A DNA stretch of 64,000 bases from Nilaparvata lugens (taxonomy: Eukaryota > Arthropoda > Insecta > Hemiptera > Delphacidae), in the NCBI RefSeq assembly GCF_014356525.2, contig NC_052507.1, forward strand, positions 38,242,368 through 38,306,367, given 5' to 3'. The first letter of the stretch is position 1, and every line of letters begins with the position of its first letter. The notes beneath the pieces were generated by a model, which was given only the letters and a program-made list of their open reading frames with translations, had not been told where the DNA came from and searched no databases. The translations under genes and the position numbers were made by a program. This document shows, piece after piece, positions 35,749 to 47,235 of the stretch.

Positions 35749-36100
35749 AATTGTAAGCATACATTAGTCAATAGATTTTCCATTTACATATTTGTTTTAT
35801 TATCTTTCACACTTGTTTTCTTGGTTCTTATTTTGTACTCAAAGTAAATTTTATTATCATGGCGATTCTGTTGCTTAAGCCGCCATTTTGTCACACCATT
35901 GAGGGGGAGGAGACTGTCTAGCTAGGCCAATGGCAGGCATTCATGCCCTCGACCAATAGCAGTACTCGCCTACTAGTATAAATTTTGCTGCTCTTGTATT
36001 TAGTTTTAGTTTATCAGAGATTGACAATGGTGTTATAACTGAAACCGGTCTTTCTAATTATCAATAAATCAGTGGTTTTTTGACAATTTCTTAGTCTTTT
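35749..36100 (+). mobile_element. Penelope-like element 3' region
   Basis: Follows the stop codon. It includes a segment with GAGGGGGAGGAGAC and a terminal stretch ATTGACAATGGTGTTATAAC...CTGAAACCGGTC, a word style often found in the terminal repeats of Penelope-like elements. AATAAA is near 36064. I looked for a hammerhead ribozyme (CTGATGA plus GAAA) and saw only the CTGAAA word, so it is not claimed. Confidence 0.5.
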
Positions 36101-36194
36101 TCATTCAATATGAATAATTACCACAATATCAACTTCTCAACTACACAAAAAGTGATTGAATTCAGTTTAAGCTTCCACTGTACAAACAGCAATC

Positions 36195-36830
36195 ATACAT
36201 TCAGTTATGCCAGTATATTGAATTGAATAATGTTATATTTTTAGATGAATTGCTCATTTATATTACAGTATCACCGTTACTGACATTTGTACAAATAGAT
36301 TATGTTCATATCTTTCATAAACATAAGTAGGATTATCAAAATATATCAAGAAGTGAAATAAGACATTACTACAGACTATCATCAGTTATTGATCAATGCT
36401 TTACAGAGCTCTGTGGATCGATTATTTTCCAATTCAGACTTCAATTTTGATTTGCCTCCTGATTAATGTGCTAGAGTAATTAATTTTGAAACTTGACTCT
36501 GATGTTAGCAGGTTTTTTCTTATAAAAAACGAAGATCAATAATTATGCATTTGTAAGAATATAAGTACTTCATGATAATATGATTGTGCTATAATGTTGA
36601 AATATATCCACACATGATATTTTCAAAAATTTGAAGACTATGAACTACCATGATTCTTCAGGGTGGTATATTTTACATTGCAGAAAATTCTATTACATCC
36701 CTTTTGAATCTATATTTTTATTTGAAGACTTTCTCAAAGTATACATACCATACTAAAAATAGATTCACTTATTTAAATCTTTCAAATCTAACATAACCTA
36801 TGTGCCATTTTTTTTCAATTAAGGGCCGGT
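36195..36830. other. Unassigned AT-rich stretch
   Basis: No open frame above chance and no recognised repeat ends. Confidence 0.4.
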
Positions 36831-37145
36831 TTCCGAGCTTGGGATTTAGCTAAGTTCTAGACTTTAACTGGCTTTAAACTCTGGAGTCAGAAAATTGGTT
36901 TTCCGAGTCAGACCGTTAACATAGTTGAGGACTTAAATAGACCCTGGAGTTTAGAGATCACATTAGACCCTGGAGTTTGTAACTTTGCTTTCTGAGGCTT
37001 ATAATTCCAGGACTTGAATTAGATTCTCGCCTCTTTCCGAGTCAAGGATTTATAAAAAATCGTCAAGTCTAGAACTTAAAACAGTGTAATTTTAAACCCT
37101 CGACTGGGGTAGGGTTTGAATTCAAGTTCTAGACTCAACTGAGCA
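36831..37145. mobile_element. MITE fragment, GGGCCGGTTTCCGAG end
   Basis: Starts AAGGGCCGGTTTCCGAGC and carries repeated words such as CTGGAGTTT and GTTTTCCGAGTCAGAC, then an inverted-like half with TCTAGAACTTAAA and TTCTAGACTCAA. The right outer end is not found. Confidence 0.45.
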
Positions 37146-38454
37146 AACACAATTCAGTTATTCTTTTGGAGTAGATGAAAAGCCAAATAGATGTCATGGA
37201 ATACCTAGATTATTTGGAATAGTCCATCTAAATTCATAATTTATAGTTTTGAAGTTTATTCTGCAATAAAATTGTATCAGAATATGTGTAAAAAACTAAC
37301 CTTATTTTACGATGAATGTGACATACCCTAAAAATGTTCAAAAAAAAAAAAAAAATACAAGGATTGCCTTGGAATTTATATTCCAATCTGAATTTTATTA
37401 ATCAATGTCATATTCAACATATTAATAAAAATATAACAATAATAAATTATTATTCCAGTTTTTTTTTTCAAAACCAATAAGTTTTCAAACTCAATAGCCT
37501 GATGAAATTTTTATTCTAATATCACTGGTTAGGATCAATGGTCGATAATAGCATAACATAAAATTAAATGTTTATTCATTTACCTTTCAAAGGTTGGCTT
37601 TGAATAGGCCAAATAGAAATCGAAACATATTTTTACTAAATAGTTTGGAGAGCATGCTCATTTGAATTATCCTGCTGCAATCAGCTGTTTCCGTTTTGCT
37701 ATAATGCCAACAATACAACAGCAAAATATTGTGAATTTCCCTCATGTTTACTGTTGTTAGAACTCATGTCCACACTTTGGCTTCATCATTCGGATGTTTT
37801 TGTCAGTTCACCTCTTGTTGGTTACACCTTGTCATTTTGTGACATATGGATCTAAATATCGATTTCTTGTTGTTGGCTTACATGGACACAGTCAACAGCC
37901 TCATTGATCTTTGGTATATTTTCAATTTATTATTAGCTTTTAGATATTGTTTATTATTATTCACTGCTTTTATCAATTTAATCTTTGAATTGGATTATTG
38001 TATTTGCCGCTAGCATTTATTTTTCTACTTAGTCATCATGTGGCTATACCAGAAATTGTGGTAACATAACCTACTTCTTTGTCCTTTGCTCCTTTCTTGT
38101 CATCACCAAAGCGGTGAGTTTGGTCCATCATGTCCTCTCATTCAATTTAAAGTTTTATTTCAATTTTCACCAATTCAAGTTTTAATTTTGTGTCAAAATG
38201 GTTTCATCAGTCATCCTCGTCATAACGAGACATCAATCTCCGGAATCACTCCGTTTTTTATCAAATTATCAATTTTTGAACATTTCAACCTCGGCTCCTC
38301 ATGATAATTTTGCATCTTGAATTCAAAACTTATGAATTTCAAGCTTCATCCATCTATATTGGAACTCTTGTTCACTTGTGGCATCACCGTGATGTATTTT
38401 AATCAATGTCTGTGAATTAGGAACTGTTTTTTCTCACATTTCATCACACTCATT
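37146..38454. other. Unassigned stretch
   Basis: T-rich on the plus strand from about 37700. Scattered short words resemble LTR or leader DNA of retroelements, but no PBS, polypurine tract or paired repeat is seen. Confidence 0.3.
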
Positions 38455-38460
38455 CATTGG

Positions 38461-38672
38461 CACTCCTGACTGAGAATTAGTAAATTCTCTTGTAGCATTA
38501 ACATGGGGTTAATGTATTTCAATGGCATTTTGTTCACCAACTAGTGACTTTCACCATTAGTCAGCACTCTCAACTGAGAATTAGTGAATTCTCTTGTAGC
38601 ATTAACATGGGGTTAATATATTTCAATGGCACGGCACAATGTTCACCAACTAGTGCCTTTTACCATTCATTG
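38461..38672 (+). repeat. Tandem duplication, about 104 bp
   Basis: Two adjacent copies begin CACTC-T-ACTGAGAATTAG and share TTCTCTTGTAGCATTAACATGG and GTTCACCAACTAGTG. They differ by a few substitutions and a small insertion in the second copy. Confidence 0.75.
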
Positions 38673-39189
38673 TTTATGAACAGTTCCAAATTCTAGATAA
38701 TCATGTCAATTTGTGGTAATCATTGAACTTTTATATCCACTTTCTATCAGTGTTATTGTTTTGGTCACACCTAACCTACATGTGCGCTCAGTCTCAAATC
38801 ATGCCAGCAACAGTTTCACACCACTACTTGGTCACCTGTACTACATCATATTTGTCTATACTTCATCATTCAACATTTTGATCTTGTAACCAGCTAAGAT
38901 CCAACTTTACGGTCTTGTGAAGGCGCTAAGACCCAACTGTACAATGGCCTTGCAGTGCAATTAAGGTCCAACACAACGATCCTTTCTTGGACTCAGGATG
39001 GCTCTGGAGAGCTTACTACCTCTTGGATTCACTAAAGTCAAGGAGACGTTCTTGGTCGGTGGTTTTTCATGGTCCTAAAGATGAGTCTTTCACATCCTTT
39101 TTCAATTTCATGTATTTGTAGTACCCCTTTCAAAGGCATTTGTTAACATAATTTGTCATCTTGTTTCACTCCATTTATTTTTTGTTTCG

Positions 39190-39747
39190 CAAAAGTCACT
39201 GCAAACGCTTGAGTGAAGTTTTCTGCTGCAGCACAGAGAATATTGCTTCTCTGACAATCGCTGAGAATGCTCAGGTGAAGTTGCATGCAGTAGCCCAGTC
39301 GAAGCTGATTATCTCATCTGCGACAGTCACTGAAATTGCTCAGGTGAAGTTTCTTGCTGCCGACTAGAGGAAATTGCTTCTCTCACTTGGGACAATCACT
39401 GAGAACGCTCAGGTGAGGTTTCATGCTATAGCCTAGTCAAAGCTGATTCTCTCAACTGCGAAAGTTGCTGAGCAAAGTTTCTTGCTGAATTCTAGAGGAA
39501 ATTGCTTTTCTCACTTGTGACAAACGCTGAGAACACTCAGGTGAATTTTTATGCTGTGACCTAGTCGAAGCTGATTCATCTGTGCTAGTTGCTGAAATCG
39601 CTCCAGTGAAAATTCATGCTGTACCCTGGACAAAGCTGCTTCTGTCATCTGCAACAGACACTGAGATTGTTCATGAAACGATTCCAAAGATCTCTGCTTT
39701 GCTGACTCTTTAGCTTTAGTAGCAGCACTCTTTCTTTTTGAAGGCAT
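39190..39747 (-). pseudogene. Decayed gene with 23-codon tandem repeats (STPR-like)
   Basis: On the minus strand an ATG at 39747 opens MPSKRKSAATKAKESAKQRSL, a basic start, followed by glutamine- and serine-rich repeats (ESFHEQSQCLLQMTEAALSR, then FSLERFQQLAQMNQLRLG). The DNA repeats with a 69-bp period: the word GCTCAGGTGA or a variant starts at 39269, 39338, 39407, about 39467, 39535, 39600 and 39669, with small indels in the middle units. A 69-bp unit equals 23 codons, the length of the score-and-three (STPR) peptide repeat. Such repeats with a basic MPxKRK start are seen at the N-terminus of some insect transposon-encoded proteins, including Helitron-like ones. Stops and frame shifts break the frame after about 78 codons. 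Nothing of a downstream enzyme was found. Confidence 0.6.
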
Positions 39748-39965
39748 TATTTATTTAAAAAACATATAAAAACAACAAGGATGGGAAAAAAGTATTGAAG
39801 AATCATTTTCAATAATCTGATAAGAATTATGTAAGTAAATTTGTGAAGCTAATAACTGTTTGTTGTTACTATAACAAAAACATCTTGAAAAACTGCAAGA
39901 TAATCAACATCCTATATAGGATATACTATCAAACGAGCAATTTCTGTTGAGATGTTTATATGTTT

Positions 39966-40225
39966 GTATTCCACCAGATCTCAAAAACGGCTCTAACAAT
40001 TCTCACGAAATTCAGAACATAGTACGTTTATAATATAAAGATTCGATTGCACTAGGTCTCATCCCTGGAAAAACTCGCTGAAGGAGATTAAAAGGATAAT
40101 TCATCCTTGGAAGAACAGATTTCATCATCTGTTGATAACAGATGATGCGTATGCCTGTGTGGGAGATCAGCTGTGTAATCATTCAAACAGCTTGACATAT
40201 ATCTCGCGAGAAATATTATCTAGAA
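39966..40225 (+). repeat. Retroelement-derived repeat, copy of 14600-15300
   Basis: Words GCTCTAACAATTCTCACGAAAT, GATTCGATTGCACTAGGTCT and AGAAATATTATC follow the same order as at 14650-15240, but without the 350-bp palindrome present there. Confidence 0.5.
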
Positions 40226-40309
40226 ATTTTGATAGACTCTATCAAAATAATCTGATTTGTTGACATGACATGGTATATCACTCTAAATTAGAGTATATCA
40301 TAATATTCA

Positions 40310-41220
40310 AGAGATGCATAGCTTTTGAATATAGAAATTGGCGATTTTTTGTGTATTGGAATATGGGCTTTAGTACACTCAACAATAAATTTTCCATTTT
40401 TCGACCAAATTTGACTTATGATGCATGATTTTGGACAGTCTTGACGAGCCGAGAAGAATGAAATGTAGTAATATGAAATCTGAGCATGGTGACAGAAGTT
40501 ATAAGTGTTTGAAAATTTGATCCTTGAGGTGTCCTTAAGCGCGCCTCTCCACTAGGAAATACTGAAATGAAGTGCATCTAACGGGTGATTCTCATATAGA
40601 ACATAATCTTATGAACTTATGTCATTGTGCGAAATATCAGTGTGGAGACTATGTAGTTGGTGATGATGGTAGAAGCTGAAAATTATGTGTTTTTCACAAT
40701 ATAAGGAGCATTGTTGTCAGGTGTAGGCCTACCTGGAAATCTATATGAGATAGAGTGCTCTACCTGATCTCAGATTGTAGAGCACAAAAATACTCCCAGA
40801 GAGATTTTGAATTATACATCTAAATGGTAACAATCGGAAGATATTGTTGATCAAAATCTAAAATTCATCAAAAATTGATTTTCTCTTCAAATTTCACTCA
40901 TTTTTGAAAAATCATAACTCAGTACTAATTGGAGATAGAGATTTCCGAATGATCTTATTTTATTCAGAATTTCATATTCTAGAAAAAAGGCAGTAGCAAA
41001 TTTCTTTGTCCGATTACGAGATTTGGCAGAAATAGCTGAAAACTGGAAAATGAGCCGAAAATACGAGGTTTTTGGGCCACTCTGTATCTAGCACAAGGAA
41101 ATTTTGCATGAAGAAATTGGTTCTGGACTTCTCTTATGTACCCGAATAATATATTGAAAAATCAGAACTACAATATAAATTGCAAGCACACCCCCTTTTT
41201 TATGTCTATATTGACTGGAC
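40310..41220 (+). mobile_element. Right half of a TAGTCCAG-family foldback
   Basis: Closely follows 13310-14167 in the same direction: GTACACTCAACAATAAATTT, CTTGACGAGCCGAGAAGAATG, CGCGCCTCTCCACTAGGAAAT, TACCTGGAAATCTATATGAG and the end word TTGACTGGACTA. The left half and its end are missing. Confidence 0.7.
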
Positions 41221-42715
41221 TAATTGTTTTACAGTTTTGAGTGATTAGTGAGTGTTATTTTTTTATTCAATTTGGTTTGTAAACAATCTAAATTAGAAAT
41301 TTTCTGATTTCAAATATTTTGACTGAAAATTGGACCTGAATTCAAGTGTATGAAACATAACCTACTTTTTGGACCATTTATTGTGTACTAGCAGGAACCG
41401 AAAACTGAAAACTGAGAACTTGACATAATGAAATTTTGAAGAATTGAAAATAGGCCTATAACCATCCTTGGTTAATTAAGAATCTATATGCAAAATTTCA
41501 AGTTAATTAGTCCAGTAGTTCAGACATGATGATGCGTCAAACATAATTTTCCCATCCTGTAAGTGTATAAGCCAGCTCTTTACTTTATTATAGATATAGT
41601 TAACGACTGCAAGAGATAGGACTGTGGAACAGAATAGTGGTGAAACTATGGTGATAGCGCCAGAAGTGTCTCAAACACAATAGTAGGTACTACATGAACT
41701 TTTTGAAAAAAAAGTTAAAACAACAGAACTGAAAGTTGTCAACCTCATCATTCTACCTCTATTTAGAGAGGCTTTTGTTTGATGCTTTTGGTTGTTTTAT
41801 AAATATAAAAATGAATGTCTGTTTGTGTGTTTGTTTGTTTGTTCTCTATAGACCTGAAAACTACTTGACATAACGGCATGAAATTGTAGGAATATGTTGT
41901 GTGAATATTGGGGACGGTGTCTGAACAGAAATTTTAATAGGGGGGCTAATAATAATGATTTATTAATCCATTCTACAGACGTATGTTTTCGAAATTCTTG
42001 GCCGAGCATCTACCGAAGAGTGGAAAGATCATATTGTGATAATATGATTTAGCATCTAGAGTTACCAGCTGTAATAAACACGTCACCCTGTGATAAATTG
42101 TGTACTGGTATTAAAACGGTAGTTTGGAGTTGAAGTGTAGTTGATTGGTACCAGCTGTAGATAATGGTTCCTTAGAAGACCTATACAAATAATTATCACT
42201 CCCCTATCATTGAGAAACTGGAAAATGTTGAAAAAATTATTTGCTTCATGAAAGAGAGTTGTTCTTATTGCATTAATTAATTACTGAAGAATGACAGAAT
42301 AATTTACTTTTTTTAATTTAGCTTAGCTTATATTTATCCAAAAATGGAAGATGGAAAGAATATTGAATTCTGTGTGATTCATTGTACATCACATATTTCC
42401 TGGACCATCTATTGACAATCAACAACTATGAAAACATTAAATTCATCTTTGGACAACTGATTTAACCTATCTATTTTTTTCAATTCAACACTTCACTGTT
42501 AGATATTACTACCAATTGATTATTGATTGAGAAGAATATGCTTCTTTTGAAATAATAAATGGTGCATGACTAAGCACATAGGAAGTCCGTATTGAGATGT
42601 AAATGAAAATATTGATTGTCAGATAAATTTCATGATACACCAAATAAAGTCAAGGGTGACATGAGATACATTGCCTTTTTGGTGGTAAGAAGTTCACCGG
42701 GCAAGCTAGTTGTAA
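41221..42715 (+). mobile_element. RTE-like retroelement 3' pieces
   Basis: Fragments typical of RTE-type elements: the leader GTCTGTTTGTGTGTTTGTTTG...CTATAGACCTGAAAACTACTT (41818-41865) and an end-like word GAAGTTCACCGGGCAAGCTAGTTG (42691-42714), also a 3' end near 41440-41605 (GTCCAGTAGTTCAGAC...TATTATAGATATAG). The stretch 41221-41400 reappears reversed at about 49235-49400. No RT coding remains. Confidence 0.45.
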
Positions 42716-43450
42716 ATAAATGTTTATTATTAATAGTCAACGCTGAAAAAAGACAGACTCAATCACTAGGAATACTATAAACTCTATGAGGGACCAGTAA
42801 GCCATTAATTTTGAGTAGTTCAACCACTTCCATTATTAACACTGTATACATTATGGACAATTAATACGTATGAAATTTATTAGCTACAGAATTAAAAAAC
42901 TTTTGATTGCAGTGATCCCAACTACCACAATATGAATAACCATTTGGATCAAATATAAGAAATTACTCACATCTCTCATCAACTCGTACTTTTTATTCAC
43001 AAAATATAAAAAACGTTATATTGAATGAACTCATGGCTAGTACTCAAGTTTCCTTTTTCTGGTCATGGTTCAAATAAATGTAGGTATATGTTTGACATTT
43101 TGTTTTTGTAATCTTGTTGTCTATTAAGAAAGTTTTCATTGTGACTTTTGATGGCAATAAAATTTGAATTTGAAAAAAGAATTATCAACAAACTACTAAC
43201 CAAAGAAAATCTCTGTGCTCTGTTCTAATCGGAATGTATGAGACTCCATATACAGCTGATAGAAGGCTCAAACTGAACTGGCCAAGCATATAACAATGGA
43301 ACAAGCTCGCGCTCTTGATAAACGCAAAATTGATTCAATCAGCTGATTGATAAGATTATTCAAAACTTTCCAATGATTACAGCATATGTTAGAATATCAT
43401 GTGTTAATTATTATCTCAGTTCCATATGGTGTTCACCTTACCATGTTCAT
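42716..43450 (+). mobile_element. Non-LTR 3' tail and unassigned sequence
   Basis: Near 43080-43178 a T-rich region ends GATGGCAATAAAATTTGAATTTG, the AATAAA plus short-repeat tail common to CR1/Jockey-type 3' ends. The rest is unassigned. Confidence 0.35.
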
Positions 43451-44035
43451 AACCTTACTTAATAGGATCCTTTTTGATCCTTTGAAACCCTTAGAGGCAA
43501 AATATCTTAAAATCCGTTCTTAGTGCACATCTAGCATGTTTGAAGAATATTTGTGCAAAGTTTCAAGTCTGTAGGCCAATTAGTTTGAGCTGTAGTGTGA
43601 TTTTTCATCAACATTTTTGGAAAATGCCCTCTCCTTAACCCCCCTGTGATCCTGATCAGAATTTTTCTGCATAGATCTAATTTTTTCGTAGCTGAACAAT
43701 AAAGTTCCTCCTGACTTTGCTGTGCAATGAGCGGTTGAAATGTACAAAATTTTTGGGGGCCCCAGCTTCCTCAGGGGGGCAAATTTCTGAAAATCCTTTC
43801 CTAGTGGATGTTTTGAGGCTACCATGAACAATTGTGCAAAATTCTAAGTTTTTAGGCTTGGTAGTTTAGGCTGTGGTATGATTTCAGTCTGTCGGGGCTT
43901 AGCCTTTTATAGATATAGATAAATCAAAATTCAGGGAAGAAACAATTTTGGGCTGTGCCTGTTTGTCCTTCCCCACTCATTTTGAAGAATTGTGCTCTGT
44001 TTATCAATAGATAAATAACGAGCGAAGCTTGGTGC
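43451..44035 (-). mobile_element. RTE-like repeat, mosaic
   Basis: Contains a 3'-end-like stretch to GGGGCTTAGCCTTTTATAGATATAGAT (43895-43920) and then a segment ending GAGCGAAGCTTGGTGCCCCG, whose inverse (GGGGCACCAAGCTTCGCTTG) starts the copy at 49120. Such CACC-GCTTCGCT words are typical 5' borders of truncated RTE-related repeats. Confidence 0.4.
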
Positions 44036-44639
44036 CCCGATATTAATATTGCAAACGAAACACACAATCTAGAACTAAAAAACAACTAATAAGTACCTAT
44101 GAAAACTGATAACTGTATAAGAAAATCTGGAAACTTAACTCACTGTGACACAGATACTGGAAAAATTATCATGCCGAACTTCCCAGTAGTTAAAACTAAT
44201 CAATCTCACTTCACCTCATAGAAGAGTGGGACATTGAATCATTGAGAAATTTATAATTTTCAGTACACACATCTACTGTTGCTATGATGACATACTATAG
44301 TTGACCGAGTGAAGTACTATTATAAAAGTTATCAATTGTAAAAACTTATTCAGATAGAATACAAATCCGATGTGGTACACTCACACAACTTTCCTTGCTC
44401 ATTGATCCATAAGCCTCATTAACGAGGATAATTTAGGGATAACATTATGCCGATTGGTGGCTAAATAATTGAAACTATGATTATACTATTGCAATTGTGT
44501 TCAGAGTACATTTTCCTTTGTTGAATTATGAAATTTGAGGATTTTTTAAAAGTTGTCAAACAGCTGTTCTACAAATAAAATATTGACATGTGTTCTTTTG
44601 AATAAACTGCTCTACCTACCTACAGTAACTATATTACCC
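44036..44639. other. Unassigned stretch
   Basis: AT-rich, no open frame or recognised repeat. Confidence 0.4.
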
Positions 44640-46433
44640 AGGGTAATAAAGTTACTGTATACCTACATACCTCACGCACGAGAAGGAGGTTACAATAGTT
44701 ATTAGTGCAACTAGTGCGCAAAGTGACAGTTTGCTGCACCAAAAGAAACGTTTACACCCGAGCCATAGGCGATGGCGGAATGGCTTCTTGAGTGCAGCAG
44801 AGGAACTTTGCACACATATTTCACATTAAATTTTTCCTACAGTTACCATTGAATATGAAAAGTGGGTAATTATGGATAAAATGATGGCTGAAATCCATCA
44901 AATGTTTGTGTGTGTGTGATGCTGTTATTGAGAACAACCTTAATTCATTTAAAAATTAATAATCCAATTGAAGTTGAAAATTATCAGCCAAAGTTCTCAT
45001 TCTCATTCATTCAAGAATCAGAAAAAATACAGATAAAACAAAAAATTCGCATTCAAAATACTCACCAACAGCTGGTTGGGATCGCTGCAAAATGGCTGAA
45101 CCAACAAGTGCGCAACCTAGTGGGAAGAATCGTACCTAACTTCGTTTCATCCAGCTAAAAACAGTATTCAGATATTTAGACTTATGGTTCATGAAAATTA
45201 CCGAAAAATACTATAAGTAAACTAAAAAATATTTATTGAATAACATAGACAACAGAAAATATTTTATTGTAGTAGATTCTAATGTTATTTTATTAATTTT
45301 ATTGATATGGATTTCAAATGGTAATTATTTAACCTGAAAATTCGAATTTCATAATGTGTGTTTGCTACATTTCTCATTGCTTGGAGTTGAAATAATTATT
45401 ACTGTCAATAGAAAATAAACATTATTTTATTATTAAATGATGAGAAGTTATTATTTAACTATGATTCAGATAAACATTATTCTTGTTTTGGATTTCTAGA
45501 TTGGGATTTTATCATAAAATGTAGGGTAGCCATTGAAATTATTCTTATCTAAATCTAACCACAGTCATTGTTACCAACTTAATTTTTGTTTTCGTGCACT
45601 AATCCTCCATATAACCCACCAACTATTTTGTGTTGCCATGTTGCAAATTTGGAGTGCAGAAAAATTTTTTCCCGCACTAGAGTGGAAAAGTGATTCTTTG
45701 CATTCTGTAATCAGTGCAGGAATGGCCACTTTTCAAGGTAACTGTAGGGAAAGTAAATTTCTCAAGGATGGGGTGGACCCCCTGTTAATTTCTCAGGGAA
45801 GATACTAATGCCAGTTGATAGAGCTGATATATAACTATATAGGGCATGAATTTGAAAAAAATCAGTCTAGCCATTTTTGAGAAAATCGTGATAGAAATTT
45901 AACAAAATTCATTCTTCTCAGGAATATTATGGAGCTCCTGCAATTTTCCCAGAAATGAGACTCATGTCAGTTGATAGGGCTTATAAATAGTTATCTCGGG
46001 TATAAATTTGAAGAAAATCGTTAGAGCCGTTTTTGAGAAAAACATGGTTTTTTAGCCATTATCCGCCATTTTGAATTGAATTTTATTGAATTTCTTATTG
46101 TCGGATCCTCATGGTATAAGGGCCTTGAGTTTAAAATTTCAAGTCAATTGGTTAATTAGGAATGGAGTTATCGTGTTCACAGACACACACACACACCCAC
46201 ACACACAGACCAACACCCAAAAATCATGTTTTTGGACTCAGGGGGCCTTGAAACGTATAGAAAACATGAAATTGGTGTACCTTAAATTTTTTTGGAAAGC
46301 AATACTTTCCTTACCTATGGTAATAGGGCAAGGAAAGTAATGAAACATATAGAAAACATGAAATTAGGGTACCTTTAATTTTTTTGGAAAGCAATACTTT
46401 CCTTACCTATGGTAATAGGGCAAGGAAAGTAAA
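44640..46433. repeat. Dispersed repeat of unknown class
   Basis: A block starting near CAGGGTAATAAAGTTACTG and ending in the hairpin-forming TACTTTCC...GGCAAGGAAAGTA. It holds a series of diverged internal repeats (AAATTTGA-GAAAATCG...CCATTTTTGAGAAAA near 45850-45900 and 46010-46055) and a CA-rich microsatellite (about 46184-46209). No transposase or RT frame. Judged a repeat from the internal repetition and hairpin end. Confidence 0.4.
46250..46433 (+). repeat. Tandem duplication, 92 bp, with hairpin
   Basis: Two copies of GAAACRTATAGAAAACATGAAATT...GGTAATAGGGCAAGGAAAGTA, 92 bp apart. Each unit ends in a hairpin in which TACTTTCCTTACC pairs with GGCAAGGAAAGTA around the loop TATGGTAATA. Confidence 0.8.
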
Positions 46434-47235
46434 AATGTATTAAGTGAATTGCAAACTTTGTCAATCACTCACTCCCACAACAATAACCACGATATGGTCA
46501 CTGACTGCAGCTCCAAAGAAAGAAAGCTCTGGAACTAGAGTGAGAAGGCGCTCAATCAATGCGTTGGGCTGTGAACTGACCGTGTGCTACTGTTCTGACC
46601 GCGTGAACAATACAATCCAATTGAACAATGCATTGGAATTAAAAACCCACTTCCGGCTGAACCGTTCAACTGATTTGTTTGAAATTAATTTTAAAATTCT
46701 TGAAAAAAATTTGCCTTTAAAATGACTACCTGCATTACTTATTTTTTTTCTTAATATAAAATTTATCAATAATTGTGAAAACTTATTCAAATTGGGGAAA
46801 AAATTAGCATATGGTAGTGAGTTTCAAACCTTTAAGCTGATTGCAAAACAGTTTTGGTCTTCCATATTGGACTAAAAATAAGTGAGTAATCACATAAAGT
46901 AATTTGACCCCAACAGTGCTGCTATCTATAGGGCTGGAATCACAATTTTTTCTATGCTGATTCGCCTTAATATTCACTCATTATCAGTTTGAAACTATAT
47001 TTTGTATAATGTGTTCATCTATCAATTCAATTTTTTGCTATTTGGGAATTTCTTCAACAATATATTTATATTATCTATTCACCTCTCTGAATTTATTCCA
47101 TTACACCTCCAAGTTTGTTCTTTCTCAAGTGACACATATTGATCGTGCAAGACACGACCAGCTTTGCAGTAGTCAGGTATTATTGAGTATCATAAATATT
47201 ATTAGAACATTATTTCTTCTGGTGGTAGATGGTAG

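Larger units (their letters stand above)
31850..36190. mobile_element. Composite: MITE-like ends around nested retroelements
   Basis: The left word GGGCCGTTTGCACAGTGTAAGTTTAAGC (31850) has a weak inverted match at about 36155-36185 (TTTAAGCTTCCACTGTACAAAC). A second end-like word CCGTTTGCACAGTATCAGTTT is at 31917. The region 33640-33720 carries similar TTTAAACT words. Non-LTR and Penelope-like fragments lie inside. Whether one MITE was split by both or several MITE pieces adjoin is not resolved. Confidence 0.35.

Noticed and set aside
36000..36080. Hammerhead ribozyme in the Penelope-like 3' region
   Set aside because: Only a CTGAAA word is visible. The CTGATGA core and closing helices were not found.
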